From Smaragdicoccus niigatensis DSM 44881 = NBRC 103563 (lineage in GTDB: Bacteria; Actinomycetota; Actinomycetes; Mycobacteriales; Mycobacteriaceae): DNA of 64,000 nt. Both the position numbers and the translations under genes were made by a program. Numbering within the stretch: the first letter of the stretch is position 1; every line of letters begins with the position of its first letter. Below the pieces are notes generated by a model that did no database searches, was not told the origin of the DNA, and saw only the letters and a program-made list of their open reading frames with translations. The stretch lies in the NCBI RefSeq assembly GCF_000380645.1, contig NZ_AQXZ01000018.1:806001-870000 (forward strand), in the 5' to 3' direction. This document shows, one piece after another, positions 53,035 through 61,732 of this stretch.

Positions 53035-56000
53035 ATGCAAACAATCGAGATATCAGAGCCTGACCGGCTTCCTCGACGGGTAACAATCGACGAGCCCGTC
53101 GAGGTCGGACGCAGCGGCACCGGCCTGGTTGTCGATGACCCTGAGATTTCCCGCCGGCACCTGTGCCTTGCTCCCACAGCGAGCGGCCTGATGGTGGAAG
53201 ATCTTGGCAGCCTGAACGGCTCGTATATCAATACAGAGCGAGTGGAAGGCACCCGGCAACTTAGGCCTGGCGACATCCTGCGTTTGGGAAAAACGAAGGT
53301 CGCTCTGATCACGGCAACCAATAACATGTCGCAGAACCACCGTGCCCGGCTCGTGACGGTGGGCAACTTCCAGATCTCCTGCCGACACGACAGTCCCGGG
53401 GAACGGTTTCTGCCCAGCATCGAGGAGCAAGTGCGCCGCTGCCAGCGCAAACTCGGGAAACTCCTGGAATTGCGCGGGGATAGGCCCATCGTTGTGCGAC
53501 TCAGCGACCCTGTGGCGGACCCCGTATCACATGAGTTGATTACTTCAGGCACGCTTATCGAGCCGCCGACATCTACGATCTGGGTCATCGTCACTGCCGA
53601 GTCCCCGCCTGAGCCAATTGCGCGCGCAGTAGCGCTCATGTGTGGCGCCGAACTCGATGCGGCTCCCGAATTGGCCCTGCTGCTAGAGGGCTACGGCACC
53701 TACCTTGGATCTCTCGAGGAGGAAGACGACGGCGACCTCGCGGGAGTTGACTTACCGGACTTCGCGGCGGCACCTGGGCCGTTGCGCGCTCGCATGGCGG
53801 CGTCGTTCGTCAAATTCCTGATTGCGCTGAGTTCTGAAAATGACCTGCTTGAAGTCATCCGATCTGCGCGAAGGGGCGAACTCGATCGGACCCTGATCAG
53901 GGTATACGGACGTGGCCTTTCGATCCTTGAGCAGCGCTGGCGCAACGGACTCCGGAACGGAACCGGGGCGGTGAAGGCGAACCAGTTCCTGCGCCTAGCC
54001 GCAGGATATATCCGCCCGCATTGGCGCCGCGAGATCGAGATGTTCGCCTATATGCTGCTCGGCCTGGCGTTCACGATGATCTTCCCGTTCCAGTTCAAGA
54101 AGTTGTTGGATGTCGCCATCCCCGATAGAGACCTCGCTGCAGCGATGTCGATCCTCACCGTGGTTGGCGTTGCCCTCGCCATCTCGCTACTCGCGACGCT
54201 TCGTCGTTCCTACCTGAGCGCCTATGTCAGCGGAAGCGTGGTCCGGCAAATTCGTGCTGAGATGTTCGGCAAACTCCAGCAATTGGACATCGCGTGGCAC
54301 CTCCGGCGGCAGCAGGGAGACGTGCTGTCGCGACTATTCAACGACGTGGGGCTGCTCGAGGCGGGCATCTCGCAGACACTTCGGGACGGCGTATTCCAGA
54401 TCCTAACTGTCATCGTGACCTCGATAGTGCTGTTCATCCTGAATCCGCTCCTCGGCGCCATCGTCGCAATCGGCATCCCGCTGGTCGCACTCGCCTACCG
54501 AGTGATGTCGAAAGGAGCTCAGCGCCGCAGCATCGCGGTACAGGAAGAAACCGGTGTCGTGGTCGCGATAGCAGCGGAGAACTACTCGGCTCAGCCGGTG
54601 GTCCGCGCGTTCGGCCTGGAGAATCGCGAGATCGCCAAACTTGCTGGCGCAGCTGACCGCCTTTTCAAAAAACAGATTCGGCTCAACCTGTTCGGCGGCA
54701 CATTCAGTCTTGTCGTCAACCTCGTGGTGACGGTATTGAGGCTGGTGGTCCTCGCGCTTGGAACGTGGTTGGTCCTCCACGGACATCTCACCCTAGGTGG
54801 GCTCGTTGCGTTCACCTCGCTCATGGGCGAGGCCATCGATCCGGTCACTGCCTTGACGAGCATCGGCCAGCAGATTCTGGCGTCGTCGGGCGCTCTCGTC
54901 CGCATCAACGAAATCTTGCACTCGGAGCCCGAAGTGGCGGAACATCCGGACGCAGCGAACCTCGAGCCACTTCAGCGAGAAATCCAGTTCAGCCATGTCA
55001 CGTTCGGCTACGACGGCTCGACGATGATCCTGAACGACGTCGACCTTTCCATCACTGCCGGGACGCGGGTGGCACTCGTCGGGCCAACCGGCGCCGGCAA
55101 GTCGTCGATCCTGCAAGTGTTGCTCCGCTTCTACGACCCACAGCAGGGCCGAGTATTGATCGACGGCAACGACATCCGCGGCGCGACCCTCGAATCCCTG
55201 CGCGGACAGATGGGTGTGGTGTTCCAAGACACCTGCCTCTTCGAGGGCACGTGCCGCGACAACATCCTCGTAGGAGACCCCGACGCTTCTCAGTCGCGTA
55301 TCGAGCAAGCGGTCGCGGCGGCCGAGCTGAGCGAGTTCATTGCCTCCCTCCCCAACGGCCTCGACACGCTGGTCGGTGAACGCGGCGCCCGTTTGTCCGG
55401 CGGCCAACGCCAACGGATGGCAATTGCACGAGCTTTGCTCCGAGACCCCCGGATCCTCATCCTGGACGAAGCCACTTCTGCACTCGACCCACGCACAGAG
55501 GGCCTGATCGTGGACACGCTAGAGAAGGCGTCACGGGGACGCACCACCCTCGCCGTCACCCATCGCCTCACCTCCGTTGTCGACTACGACAGGATTCTCG
55601 TCGTCGCTAACGGTTCAATCGTCGAGGATGGGACCCACGAACAACTCGTGCGCCGGGGCGGGATCTACGCCGATCTGTGGACTGAGCAGATCGGGTCCGC
55701 GGCAGGTCCCGACGAGACAGAGTTGGGACAGGTAAGGAGCGCGCTCGCCGCAACCGCGCTCTTTGCAAGCGTCACGAGCAAGGCAGTCGCCGCTGCCGCA
55801 GACATGGTTCGGATTGAACACCTCGATGGCGGCGAGCGCCTTTACGACGACGGAATGCAACTGGCAGTCGTACGCTCAGGAGCCGGAAGCGTCGCGGAGA
55901 TCGCTACGAATGGAGCAGCCAGACCGATCGCTGACCTGGCCCACGGAGACGCCTTCGGGCTGAGCGGAATCGTCGGACAACCGACCGGCTCAGCCCTCGT

Positions 56001-56745
56001 TGCGAATGGCGCTGTAACGCTTTACGTTCTCGATGCCCGCGCGATCGAATTCCTCGCAGCCGAGTTCACAGATATCGCCGACGGTCTTTCGGGGACGCGG
56101 ACGCCCGGACCGTCCGCCGGCGAGATGCTTCTCGGGCTGTCCGCCAAAGCCGAATCGGTGGTCACCCGAATTCCCCTCGACCGAAAGCGACGGATCCGGC
56201 GCATGACAAAAAATCCCGTCCTTGATGCGCTCGTCGTTGGTGCGGTGAATACGACCGGCGCGTCGGGTGCATGGCTTCTCCATGTTGAAGGCACAGACCT
56301 GAGGGTCGTCGCCACGACCTCCCAAGTCCCCGATCACCTAGGTCTGCTCATCGATGACGGCGACGGTGTCGCGGGTTTGGTGGTGCGCTCTGGACAACCG
56401 ATGTCTATCTCGGCGAGCGGTTCAGCAGAGCCAATTCTCTCGGGTCTCGAAGCCGTGTTGGACTCAGCACCTCAGTCGCTGCTGTGCCTGCCCTGTTTTA
56501 GCGACGAAGGAGTGATTGGCGTTCTCGTGCTGCTCGACAAAACACGCGGCGGCGCATTCACGATTGATGATGTGGAGGTCGCCGACCTCGTCGTCGGCGT
56601 CGCGAGCGCGGTGCTCGCCCAGGCATCCGACCTCGATATCCCCACAGATCCCGGGATTCTCAGCGACCGATTGACCGCGTTGGCACATTCCGATCCGGTT
56701 CGGTACCACCACGTCAGCTCACTGGTGGAGTCGCTCCTTGCCTGA
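53035..56745 (+). CDS. FHA - ABC exporter - cNMP-binding-like - GAF fusion protein
   Basis: 1236 residues. An FHA domain (about 20-90: 'VEVGRSGTGLVV', 'SRRHLCLAP', 'LGSLNGSYINTE') is followed by a spacer with a 'LLLEGYGTYLGSLEEE' segment near 215 that resembles the helix after the zinc site of gluzincin peptidases but has no HExxH. Six transmembrane helices follow (about 333-625), then an ABC ATPase (Walker A 'GPTGAGKSS' about 683, 'LSGGQRQR' about 787, 'ILILDEAT' about 808), a cyclic-nucleotide-binding-like beta roll (about 902-1010) and a GAF domain (about 1060-1205). Probably the exporter of the modified peptide, under phospho-Thr and small-ligand control. Confidence 0.85.
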   Translation: MQTIEISEPDRLPRRVTIDEPVEVGRSGTGLVVDDPEISRRHLCLAPTASGLMVEDLGSLNGSYINTERVEGTRQLRPGDILRLGKTKVALITATNNMSQNHRARLVTVGNFQISCRHDSPGERFLPSIEEQVRRCQRKLGKLLELRGDRPIVVRLSDPVADPVSHELITSGTLIEPPTSTIWVIVTAESPPEPIARAVALMCGAELDAAPELALLLEGYGTYLGSLEEEDDGDLAGVDLPDFAAAPGPLRARMAASFVKFLIALSSENDLLEVIRSARRGELDRTLIRVYGRGLSILEQRWRNGLRNGTGAVKANQFLRLAAGYIRPHWRREIEMFAYMLLGLAFTMIFPFQFKKLLDVAIPDRDLAAAMSILTVVGVALAISLLATLRRSYLSAYVSGSVVRQIRAEMFGKLQQLDIAWHLRRQQGDVLSRLFNDVGLLEAGISQTLRDGVFQILTVIVTSIVLFILNPLLGAIVAIGIPLVALAYRVMSKGAQRRSIAVQEETGVVVAIAAENYSAQPVVRAFGLENREIAKLAGAADRLFKKQIRLNLFGGTFSLVVNLVVTVLRLVVLALGTWLVLHGHLTLGGLVAFTSLMGEAIDPVTALTSIGQQILASSGALVRINEILHSEPEVAEHPDAANLEPLQREIQFSHVTFGYDGSTMILNDVDLSITAGTRVALVGPTGAGKSSILQVLLRFYDPQQGRVLIDGNDIRGATLESLRGQMGVVFQDTCLFEGTCRDNILVGDPDASQSRIEQAVAAAELSEFIASLPNGLDTLVGERGARLSGGQRQRMAIARALLRDPRILILDEATSALDPRTEGLIVDTLEKASRGRTTLAVTHRLTSVVDYDRILVVANGSIVEDGTHEQLVRRGGIYADLWTEQIGSAAGPDETELGQVRSALAATALFASVTSKAVAAAADMVRIEHLDGGERLYDDGMQLAVVRSGAGSVAEIATNGAARPIADLAHGDAFGLSGIVGQPTGSALVANGAVTLYVLDARAIEFLAAEFTDIADGLSGTRTPGPSAGEMLLGLSAKAESVVTRIPLDRKRRIRRMTKNPVLDALVVGAVNTTGASGAWLLHVEGTDLRVVATTSQVPDHLGLLIDDGDGVAGLVVRSGQPMSISASGSAEPILSGLEAVLDSAPQSLLCLPCFSDEGVIGVLVLLDKTRGGAFTIDDVEVADLVVGVASAVLAQASDLDIPTDPGILSDRLTALAHSDPVRYHHVSSLVESLLA

Positions 56746-57655
56746 CAAGATCACACCGGAGGCAGGGTTACTGCCCGCGTACGGGGCACCGTCGGTGATG
56801 CTTCCGCGAGTGACCCGCTATTCACTCGGGGACCTTTCACCGGAGTGGGCCTTCGGGGGAGCAACCGGAAAGGGTGTCCGGGTCGCAATCGTCGATTCAG
56901 GCGTTGAGGCGGACCACCCCGATCTTGACGGCAGCGTCGCGGCGGCCCAAGGAGCGGCCGTCGAGATAGATGATTCGGGCAATTTGGTCCTAGTACGTGG
57001 CGCACACGACGACAGCTTCGGGCACGGAACAGCATGTGCGGGCATCGTCCACGCGATCGCACCAAAAGCCGAGATCGTCAGCATCAAAATCTTCGGACGA
57101 GGCCTCACAGGTCAAGCAGCAGCCTTCGAAAAGGGCCTGAGCTGGGCCGTTGCCGAACGGTTTGACGTTATCAATCTTTCGCTGGGCGCGATGAAGCGAG
57201 AGTGGGCATTGCCCTTCCACGACCTCTGTGACCAGGCCTACTTCAGTGGCTCATTCGTGGTCACGGCCGCCGGAAACACGACTCGTCCCAGCTACCCATC
57301 GCTCTACGCCTCCGTAGCGAGTGTCGCCTGCAACCTCAGTGCCGATCCCTATAGGTTCCATTTCAATCCGGAGCCACCGACCGAATTCCTCGCACGTGGA
57401 GTCAACGTCACCGTCCCATGGAAGGGCGGTGGACGGACTACCGTCACGGGTAACTCGTTTGCAGCACCGCACATCAGCGGCTTGGTTGCGCTCATCAAGT
57501 CGAAGCACCCACGGCTTCGTCCCTTTCAAATCAAGACAGCGCTCTGGGCCACCGCGGCGAACATTCAGGAAGCACCCGAAATGGAAGCTGGACGCGTCAG
57601 CCGCGTCATGCGGGCTGGCAGCACGGCGAGAAATCAGGGGTCACATCTGCGATGA
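56738..57655 (+). CDS. Subtilisin-family (S8) protease without signal peptide
   Basis: 305 residues, TTG start overlapping the transporter gene by 8 bp. The catalytic triad is complete: Asp53 ('AIVDSGVEADHPDL'), His96 ('FGHGTACAGIV') and Ser about 240 ('GNSFAAPHISG'), with the oxyanion Asn in 'VTAAGN'. There is no signal peptide or obvious propeptide, so it should act in the cytosol. In a cluster with precursors and a C39-less ABC exporter, it is the natural candidate for leader removal. Alternative starts downstream (GTG, residue 20) would still keep the domain. Confidence 0.88.
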   Translation: MPDKITPEAGLLPAYGAPSVMLPRVTRYSLGDLSPEWAFGGATGKGVRVAIVDSGVEADHPDLDGSVAAAQGAAVEIDDSGNLVLVRGAHDDSFGHGTACAGIVHAIAPKAEIVSIKIFGRGLTGQAAAFEKGLSWAVAERFDVINLSLGAMKREWALPFHDLCDQAYFSGSFVVTAAGNTTRPSYPSLYASVASVACNLSADPYRFHFNPEPPTEFLARGVNVTVPWKGGGRTTVTGNSFAAPHISGLVALIKSKHPRLRPFQIKTALWATAANIQEAPEMEAGRVSRVMRAGSTARNQGSHLR

Positions 57656-57795
57656 CCGAGGCGGCCAAAGTCGAACGTAACCCGGTTGGAGATCCAAACT
57701 CGGATGGGCTGCGCCTGGCAACGGGACGCCATCACTTCAAGGCCCTTGCCCGGGTTCTCGGCTTGCCCCTTCTGGACGACTTGGCTCGTCTGTAA
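57652..57795 (+). CDS. 47-residue microprotein at end of RiPP-like operon
   Basis: The ATG at 57652 overlaps the protease stop (ATGA), and the frame runs 47 codons to TAA. It starts MTEAAKVERNPVGDP and ends 'ALARVLGLPLLDDLARL', an amphipathic C-terminal helix. No Cys and no double glycine, so it does not look like a further precursor of the same type. Coupled translation supports it being real; function unknown (adaptor, immunity or recognition element are possibilities). Confidence 0.5.
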   Translation: MTEAAKVERNPVGDPNSDGLRLATGRHHFKALARVLGLPLLDDLARL

Positions 57796-57815
57796 CCGAT
57801 CTGTGCGCGTTCACA

Positions 57816-57860
57816 TTGATTCGATCAACATTGACAGAAATCAATGTTCGTTCGGATAGT
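57816..57860 (+). promoter_or_regulatory. Citrate synthase promoter with palindromic operators
   Basis: A perfect palindrome AACATTGA-N6-TCAATGTT (57827-57848) covers a -35 box TTGACA (57831-57836); an 18-nt spacer leads to GATAGT (57855-57860), 6 nt before the ATG, so the transcript would be leaderless. A second repeat TTGAT-TCG-ATCAA (57816-57828) overlaps the left side. AACATTGA also occurs before the HTH-citrate synthase gene. Confidence 0.65.
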
Positions 57861-57866
57861 GTTGTC

Positions 57867-59000
57867 ATGGACACAATTACGGTCGCCCCACGGGGTCTCC
57901 ACAATGTCGTGGTAGCCGACACCGAAATCGGTGACGTCCGCGGGGACGAGGGCTTCTACCACTACCGCCAGTACCCGGCGGTCGAGCTCGCCCGCACGCA
58001 GACGTTCGAGGACGTCTGGTTCCTGTTTGCCCACGGGCATCTCCCCTCGGCTTCCGAACGCGAAAGGTTCACACGTGAGGTCGCAGAATTGCGCACTCTT
58101 CCGCCTGAGATCGAGGCGGCACTTCCCACGATCGCGGCGATCGGCGACCGACCGCTCGTCGCATTGCGAACCGCGCTGTCGTTGATCGGACAGACGGCGA
58201 CACCGCTCTACGACGCGACCGAGGACGAGAAAGCCGAAGCGGCACTTCGCATCTGCGCCATCACGCCCACGCTCCTGGCGGCGCTGCACCGACTAAGTCT
58301 GGGGCTTCCGGTCGTTGCTTCGGACCCATCGCTACGGACCGCGGCGAACTGGCTCTACATGGTCACCGGCGAGCGGCCGGGTGAGGCCGAAGCACGAGCG
58401 ATCGAGCAGTATCTGATCGCCACGATCGACCACGGTTTCAACGCCTCGACGTTCACGGCCCGGGTGGTGGCATCGACCGGCGCAGACCTCGTCTCCGCAG
58501 TTGTCGCGGCGATCGGCGCCTTCTCTGGCCCGCTCCACGGCGGCGCCCCGGATCGCGCCCTCGATGCGCTCGACGAAATCGGCTCACCGGCCAATGCCGC
58601 CGCGTGGGTTCGTCGCCAGGTCGAAAGTGGCGACCGCATTATGGGATTCGGGCACGCGGTGTACCGGACGCTCGATCCACGCTCGGAGTTGTTGCGCGAG
58701 ATAGCCGTTGGACTCGGCGGCGATACCGTCGAACGCGCCGTTGCCATCGAGAACACGGTTGTCGAGACGTTGGCGGAGCTGAAACCAGGCCGCAAACTCT
58801 ACGCGAACGTCGAGTACTACGCCGGTGTCGTCATGGACCGCTGTGGCCTCCCCCGTTCGATGTTCACGCCGACCTTCGCCTGCAGTCGCATCGTCGGCTG
58901 GAGCGCCAACGTCGTCGAGCAGTCGCACGATCGCAAGATCATCCGACCGTCGGCGCGGTATGTCGGACCAGATCCTGAGATGGGGGTCGACTTGTCGTAG
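57867..59000 (+). CDS. Citrate synthase (citrate/2-methylcitrate synthase family)
   Basis: 377 residues from ATG 57867. It lacks a Shine-Dalgarno, consistent with a leaderless message. Catalytic features: 'IGAFSGPLHGGAPDRALDAL' (His), 'GDRIMGFGHAVYRTLDPRSELL' (His and oxaloacetate-binding Arg) and 'YYAGVVMDRCGLPRSMFTPTFA' (Asp region absent its usual TDFF form but similar). Related to the short actinobacterial citrate synthases usually found beside an HTH-citrate synthase. It should condense acetyl-CoA (or propionyl-CoA) with oxaloacetate. Confidence 0.85.
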   Translation: MDTITVAPRGLHNVVVADTEIGDVRGDEGFYHYRQYPAVELARTQTFEDVWFLFAHGHLPSASERERFTREVAELRTLPPEIEAALPTIAAIGDRPLVALRTALSLIGQTATPLYDATEDEKAEAALRICAITPTLLAALHRLSLGLPVVASDPSLRTAANWLYMVTGERPGEAEARAIEQYLIATIDHGFNASTFTARVVASTGADLVSAVVAAIGAFSGPLHGGAPDRALDALDEIGSPANAAAWVRRQVESGDRIMGFGHAVYRTLDPRSELLREIAVGLGGDTVERAVAIENTVVETLAELKPGRKLYANVEYYAGVVMDRCGLPRSMFTPTFACSRIVGWSANVVEQSHDRKIIRPSARYVGPDPEMGVDLS

Positions 59001-59010
59001 GTCCGTGATT

Positions 59011-59047
59011 CAGTGTGGTGGTGGTCGAGACGGCCACCACCACACTG
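59011..59047 (+). terminator. Intrinsic terminator of citrate synthase gene
   Basis: Perfect 14-bp stem CAGTGTGGTGGTGG / CCACCACCACACTG with a 9-nt loop, followed by ATTT. It is 10 bp after the stop and ends 14 bp before the start of the VOC gene. Confidence 0.82.
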
Positions 59048-59061
59048 ATTTCGGAGGAAGC

Positions 59062-59856
59062 ATGCCTACACGTGATTCGGCCTGGCCCCAGGGCACGCCC
59101 TGCTGGGTTGACCTACAGGTCGATGACGTAGCAAAGGCCCGTCAGTTCTACTCAGAGCTGTTCGGCTGGGAAATCTTCGACGGCCCCGACGATGCCGGCG
59201 GCTACTTGATGGCGATGCTGAAGGGCAAGCCCGCAGCCGGTATCGGACCCAAATTCGGCGACGCACCGATGCCCTCGGTGTGGACCACCTACCTCGCCGC
59301 CGATTCCGCAGATGACATCGCCGAGAAGATCGGTGCCGCCGGCGGCATGCTCTTCGGCCCTCCGTTCGACGTCCTCGACGTCGGCCGCATGTTCGTCGCA
59401 ACCGACCCGGCGGGTGCACCGTTCGGCGTCTGGGAGTCGAAGGCACACACCGGCGCCGGAATCTACAACGAGCACGGCGCGTACACCTGGAACGAGCTCC
59501 ACACGCTGCAGTACGAAGAGTCGCGCGAGTTCTTCACGAAGGTCTTCGGCTGGACGTACACCGACATGGGTGACGGCGTGAACATGATCTACTCGACGTT
59601 CGCCAACCCGGGCGCCGAGGAAGGTGTCGGCGGCATCGCCGACGCCAAGCTCTTCGGCGAGCCGGCGTCGTACTGGCTCACGTGGTTCCACGTCGACGGT
59701 CTCGATGCGTCGCTCGAGAAGGCGATCGCACTCGGCTCGAGCAAGATGATGGGCCCGGACGCTACCCCGTTCGGACGCATGGCTGTCGTGGCCGGTCCGC
59801 AGGGTGAGGTCTTCGGTCTTATCGACGGAAACGACAAGTCGGCACCGCCGCAGTAA
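59062..59856 (+). CDS. VOC (glyoxalase/dioxygenase fold) protein, Rv0577/Cfp30B-like
   Basis: 264 residues, GGAGGAAG 3 nt before the ATG region. Two tandem VOC domains: 'GTPCWVDLQVDDVAKARQFYSELFGWEI' (read in two parts: 'GTPCWVDLQ' and 'ARQFYSELFGWEI') and 'AYTWNELHTLQYEESREFF'; 'GRMFVATDPAGAPFGVWES' and 'GRMAVVAGPQGEVFGLID' close each domain. It resembles the M. tuberculosis antigen Rv0577 (TB27.3), linked to methylglyoxal detoxification. A single-gene transcript between two hairpins. Confidence 0.87.
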   Translation: MPTRDSAWPQGTPCWVDLQVDDVAKARQFYSELFGWEIFDGPDDAGGYLMAMLKGKPAAGIGPKFGDAPMPSVWTTYLAADSADDIAEKIGAAGGMLFGPPFDVLDVGRMFVATDPAGAPFGVWESKAHTGAGIYNEHGAYTWNELHTLQYEESREFFTKVFGWTYTDMGDGVNMIYSTFANPGAEEGVGGIADAKLFGEPASYWLTWFHVDGLDASLEKAIALGSSKMMGPDATPFGRMAVVAGPQGEVFGLIDGNDKSAPPQ

Positions 59857-59865
59857 GTGTTTGAA

Positions 59866-59907
59866 GAAGACATCAGAAGGCCCTGATCAGGTCCTTCTGA
59901 TGTCTTC
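59866..59907 (+). terminator. Long perfect hairpin, probable terminator
   Basis: 15-bp stem GAAGACATCAGAAGG / CCTTCTGATGTCTTC with a 12-nt loop that itself contains CCTGATCAGG. It is 9 bp after the VOC stop. No T-run. Confidence 0.78.
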
Positions 59908-59927
59908 GAACTTCCGATCGGAGGACC

Positions 59928-60743
59928 GTGCCAACCCTCGACAAGGACACGAAACTCTGCATCTCGCTCGCGGGCCGGCCATCCAACCTGGGGACGAGAT
60001 TCCACAACTTCCTGTACGACGAACTCGGACTGAACTTCGCCTACAAGGCGTTCACGACCGACGACATCGAAGGTGCGATCCGCGGCGTTCGTGCGCTCGG
60101 CATTCGCGGCTGCTCGGTGTCAATGCCGTTCAAGGAGGCAGTGATCCCGTTGGTCGACGAGATCGAGTCCTCGGCCGCGGTGATCGAATCCGTCAATACG
60201 ATCGTCAACGCCAACGGCCACCTCGTCGGCGCGAACACCGACTATGAAGCGATCGCCACACTCATCGTCGACAATCACCTCGACTTCAGGCTGCCTGTCG
60301 TTGTGCGCGGCTCCGGAGGAATGGCGAAAGCCGTCGTCGCCGCGCTGCGCGATCACCACTTCGAAGACGTCACTATCCTGGCCCGGAACCCCGCCCTCGG
60401 CCCGGAGTTGGCCGACCGCTACGGATACCGGTGGACCCCCGACGAACCAGCCCCGGGCGCCGCCCAGGTCCTCATCAACGTGACACCGCTCGGAATGCAA
60501 GGACCAGATTCCGAGGCTCTGTCCTTCCCTACCGACCTCATCGAGGCCGCCTCGGTGGTGTTCGACGTCGTGGCCTTCCCCGCGGAAACGCCGTTGATTC
60601 GCTCGGCACGTGAATTGAACAAGACAGTGATCTCGGGCGCGGACGTCCACACGAACCAGGCTGCTCGGCAGTTCGAGCGCTACACCGGCGTCTCGATCAC
60701 GCGGGAACAGGTTGCCCGCGCGGCGGAGTTCTCACGACGCTGA
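59928..60743 (+). CDS. Shikimate dehydrogenase-like protein
   Basis: 271 residues, GTG start after GGAGG. 'RGCSVSMPFKEAVIPLVDE' carries the catalytic Lys, 'ESVNTIVNANGHLVGANTDYEA' the substrate-binding Asn/Asp, the NADP loop is 'VVVRGSGGMAKAVVAAL', and 'LINVTPLGMQG' follows. It belongs to the AroE/YdiB/SdhL family. Actinobacteria normally have a second AroE near aroB/mltG, so this one may be a paralogue with other (quinate-like) activity; the serine in 'GRPSN' replaces the usual 'SxS' pair of AroE. Confidence 0.82.
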   Translation: MPTLDKDTKLCISLAGRPSNLGTRFHNFLYDELGLNFAYKAFTTDDIEGAIRGVRALGIRGCSVSMPFKEAVIPLVDEIESSAAVIESVNTIVNANGHLVGANTDYEAIATLIVDNHLDFRLPVVVRGSGGMAKAVVAALRDHHFEDVTILARNPALGPELADRYGYRWTPDEPAPGAAQVLINVTPLGMQGPDSEALSFPTDLIEAASVVFDVVAFPAETPLIRSARELNKTVISGADVHTNQAARQFERYTGVSITREQVARAAEFSRR

Positions 60744-60766
60744 CCAGCCACCTTTACACTTCGATC

Positions 60767-61732
60767 ATGTCGGCGCGGCGCCTCCTCGTGATCGGGATAC
60801 CGGCGTTTGCCTTTCTCGCGCTCATCGGTGCGACCTGGCTCGACGGCGTCGTCGGCAGCGTGGACTTCACCTTCTGGCGTCAGAGCATTCTCGCACCGGT
60901 CATCATCACCTACATCGTGGCGATCGAACCGCTGGTCGACAGGTTGCGCGACGACGCGTTCGCGTCCCTTCGTCGACTGGCGGTCGACACCGCAGCCTTC
61001 GATGCGATCGTCGCTGACGGGGCTCCGCGACCCCGCTCGAAGGTAATCAGCGCACTTCTGGGGGCGCTCATCGGTATTGCGTTGCTGCAACCGTGGCGCG
61101 AGGTCGAGGGCATGGCCTGGACGATTACCTATCGTGTGGTCGCGACCCTGATCATGTGCGGGTTTGTCGGGCTCATTGTCAGACAGTCGTTCGCGGGAAC
61201 AAGTGTCCTCACCCGACTCCATCGTCTACGGCTGCGCGTGAATGTGTTCAATCCCAATGATCTGGAACCCATCGCGAAGCGAAACTTGTTCACGTCGCTG
61301 GTCCTGCTCGGCGGAATCTCGATCGGGATCCTGCTGTTTCCGAACCAGGACGCGCCCGGACTCGCGATCACCATATCGATAACGGTCATTGCCGCGGCAT
61401 TGTTCTTCCTGAGTCTCCGAAACACGCACCGGGTGATGGCCGGTGCGAAGCAGAGCGAACTGAACAAAGTCCGGGCCAACATGCGGAAGGTGTACCGCGA
61501 GCTGAAGCTTCGCTACCGCGAAGACGACTTCGGCGAATCACTCGGACAGCTGAACACGCTGTCCAACATCTGGAGCAACTACGAAAAGCGGCTCAAGGAA
61601 GCGCCCGAGTGGCCGTTCACCAACTCGATGGTTCGCCGCCTGGTCCTCACCACGCTGATTCCGGTCGTGCTGTTGTCAACGCAGAAAGTCGCCATCGAGG
61701 GACTGCTCGGAGTGCTCAACCTCTCCGGATAG
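60767..61732 (+). CDS. Hypothetical membrane protein
   Basis: 321 residues with six or so hydrophobic segments (about 7-26, 40-55, 93-108, 120-138, 172-188 and 198-215), a basic/coiled cytoplasmic region ('[20 protein letters not shown]') and a final helix near 288-305. Not recognised. Its 3' end overlaps that of the convergent ferrochelatase gene by 17 bp. Confidence 0.72.
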   Translation: MSARRLLVIGIPAFAFLALIGATWLDGVVGSVDFTFWRQSILAPVIITYIVAIEPLVDRLRDDAFASLRRLAVDTAAFDAIVADGAPRPRSKVISALLGALIGIALLQPWREVEGMAWTITYRVVATLIMCGFVGLIVRQSFAGTSVLTRLHRLRLRVNVFNPNDLEPIAKRNLFTSLVLLGGISIGILLFPNQDAPGLAITISITVIAAALFFLSLRNTHRVMAGAKQSELNKVRANMRKVYRELKLRYREDDFGESLGQLNTLSNIWSNYEKRLKEAPEWPFTNSMVRRLVLTTLIPVVLLSTQKVAIEGLLGVLNLSG

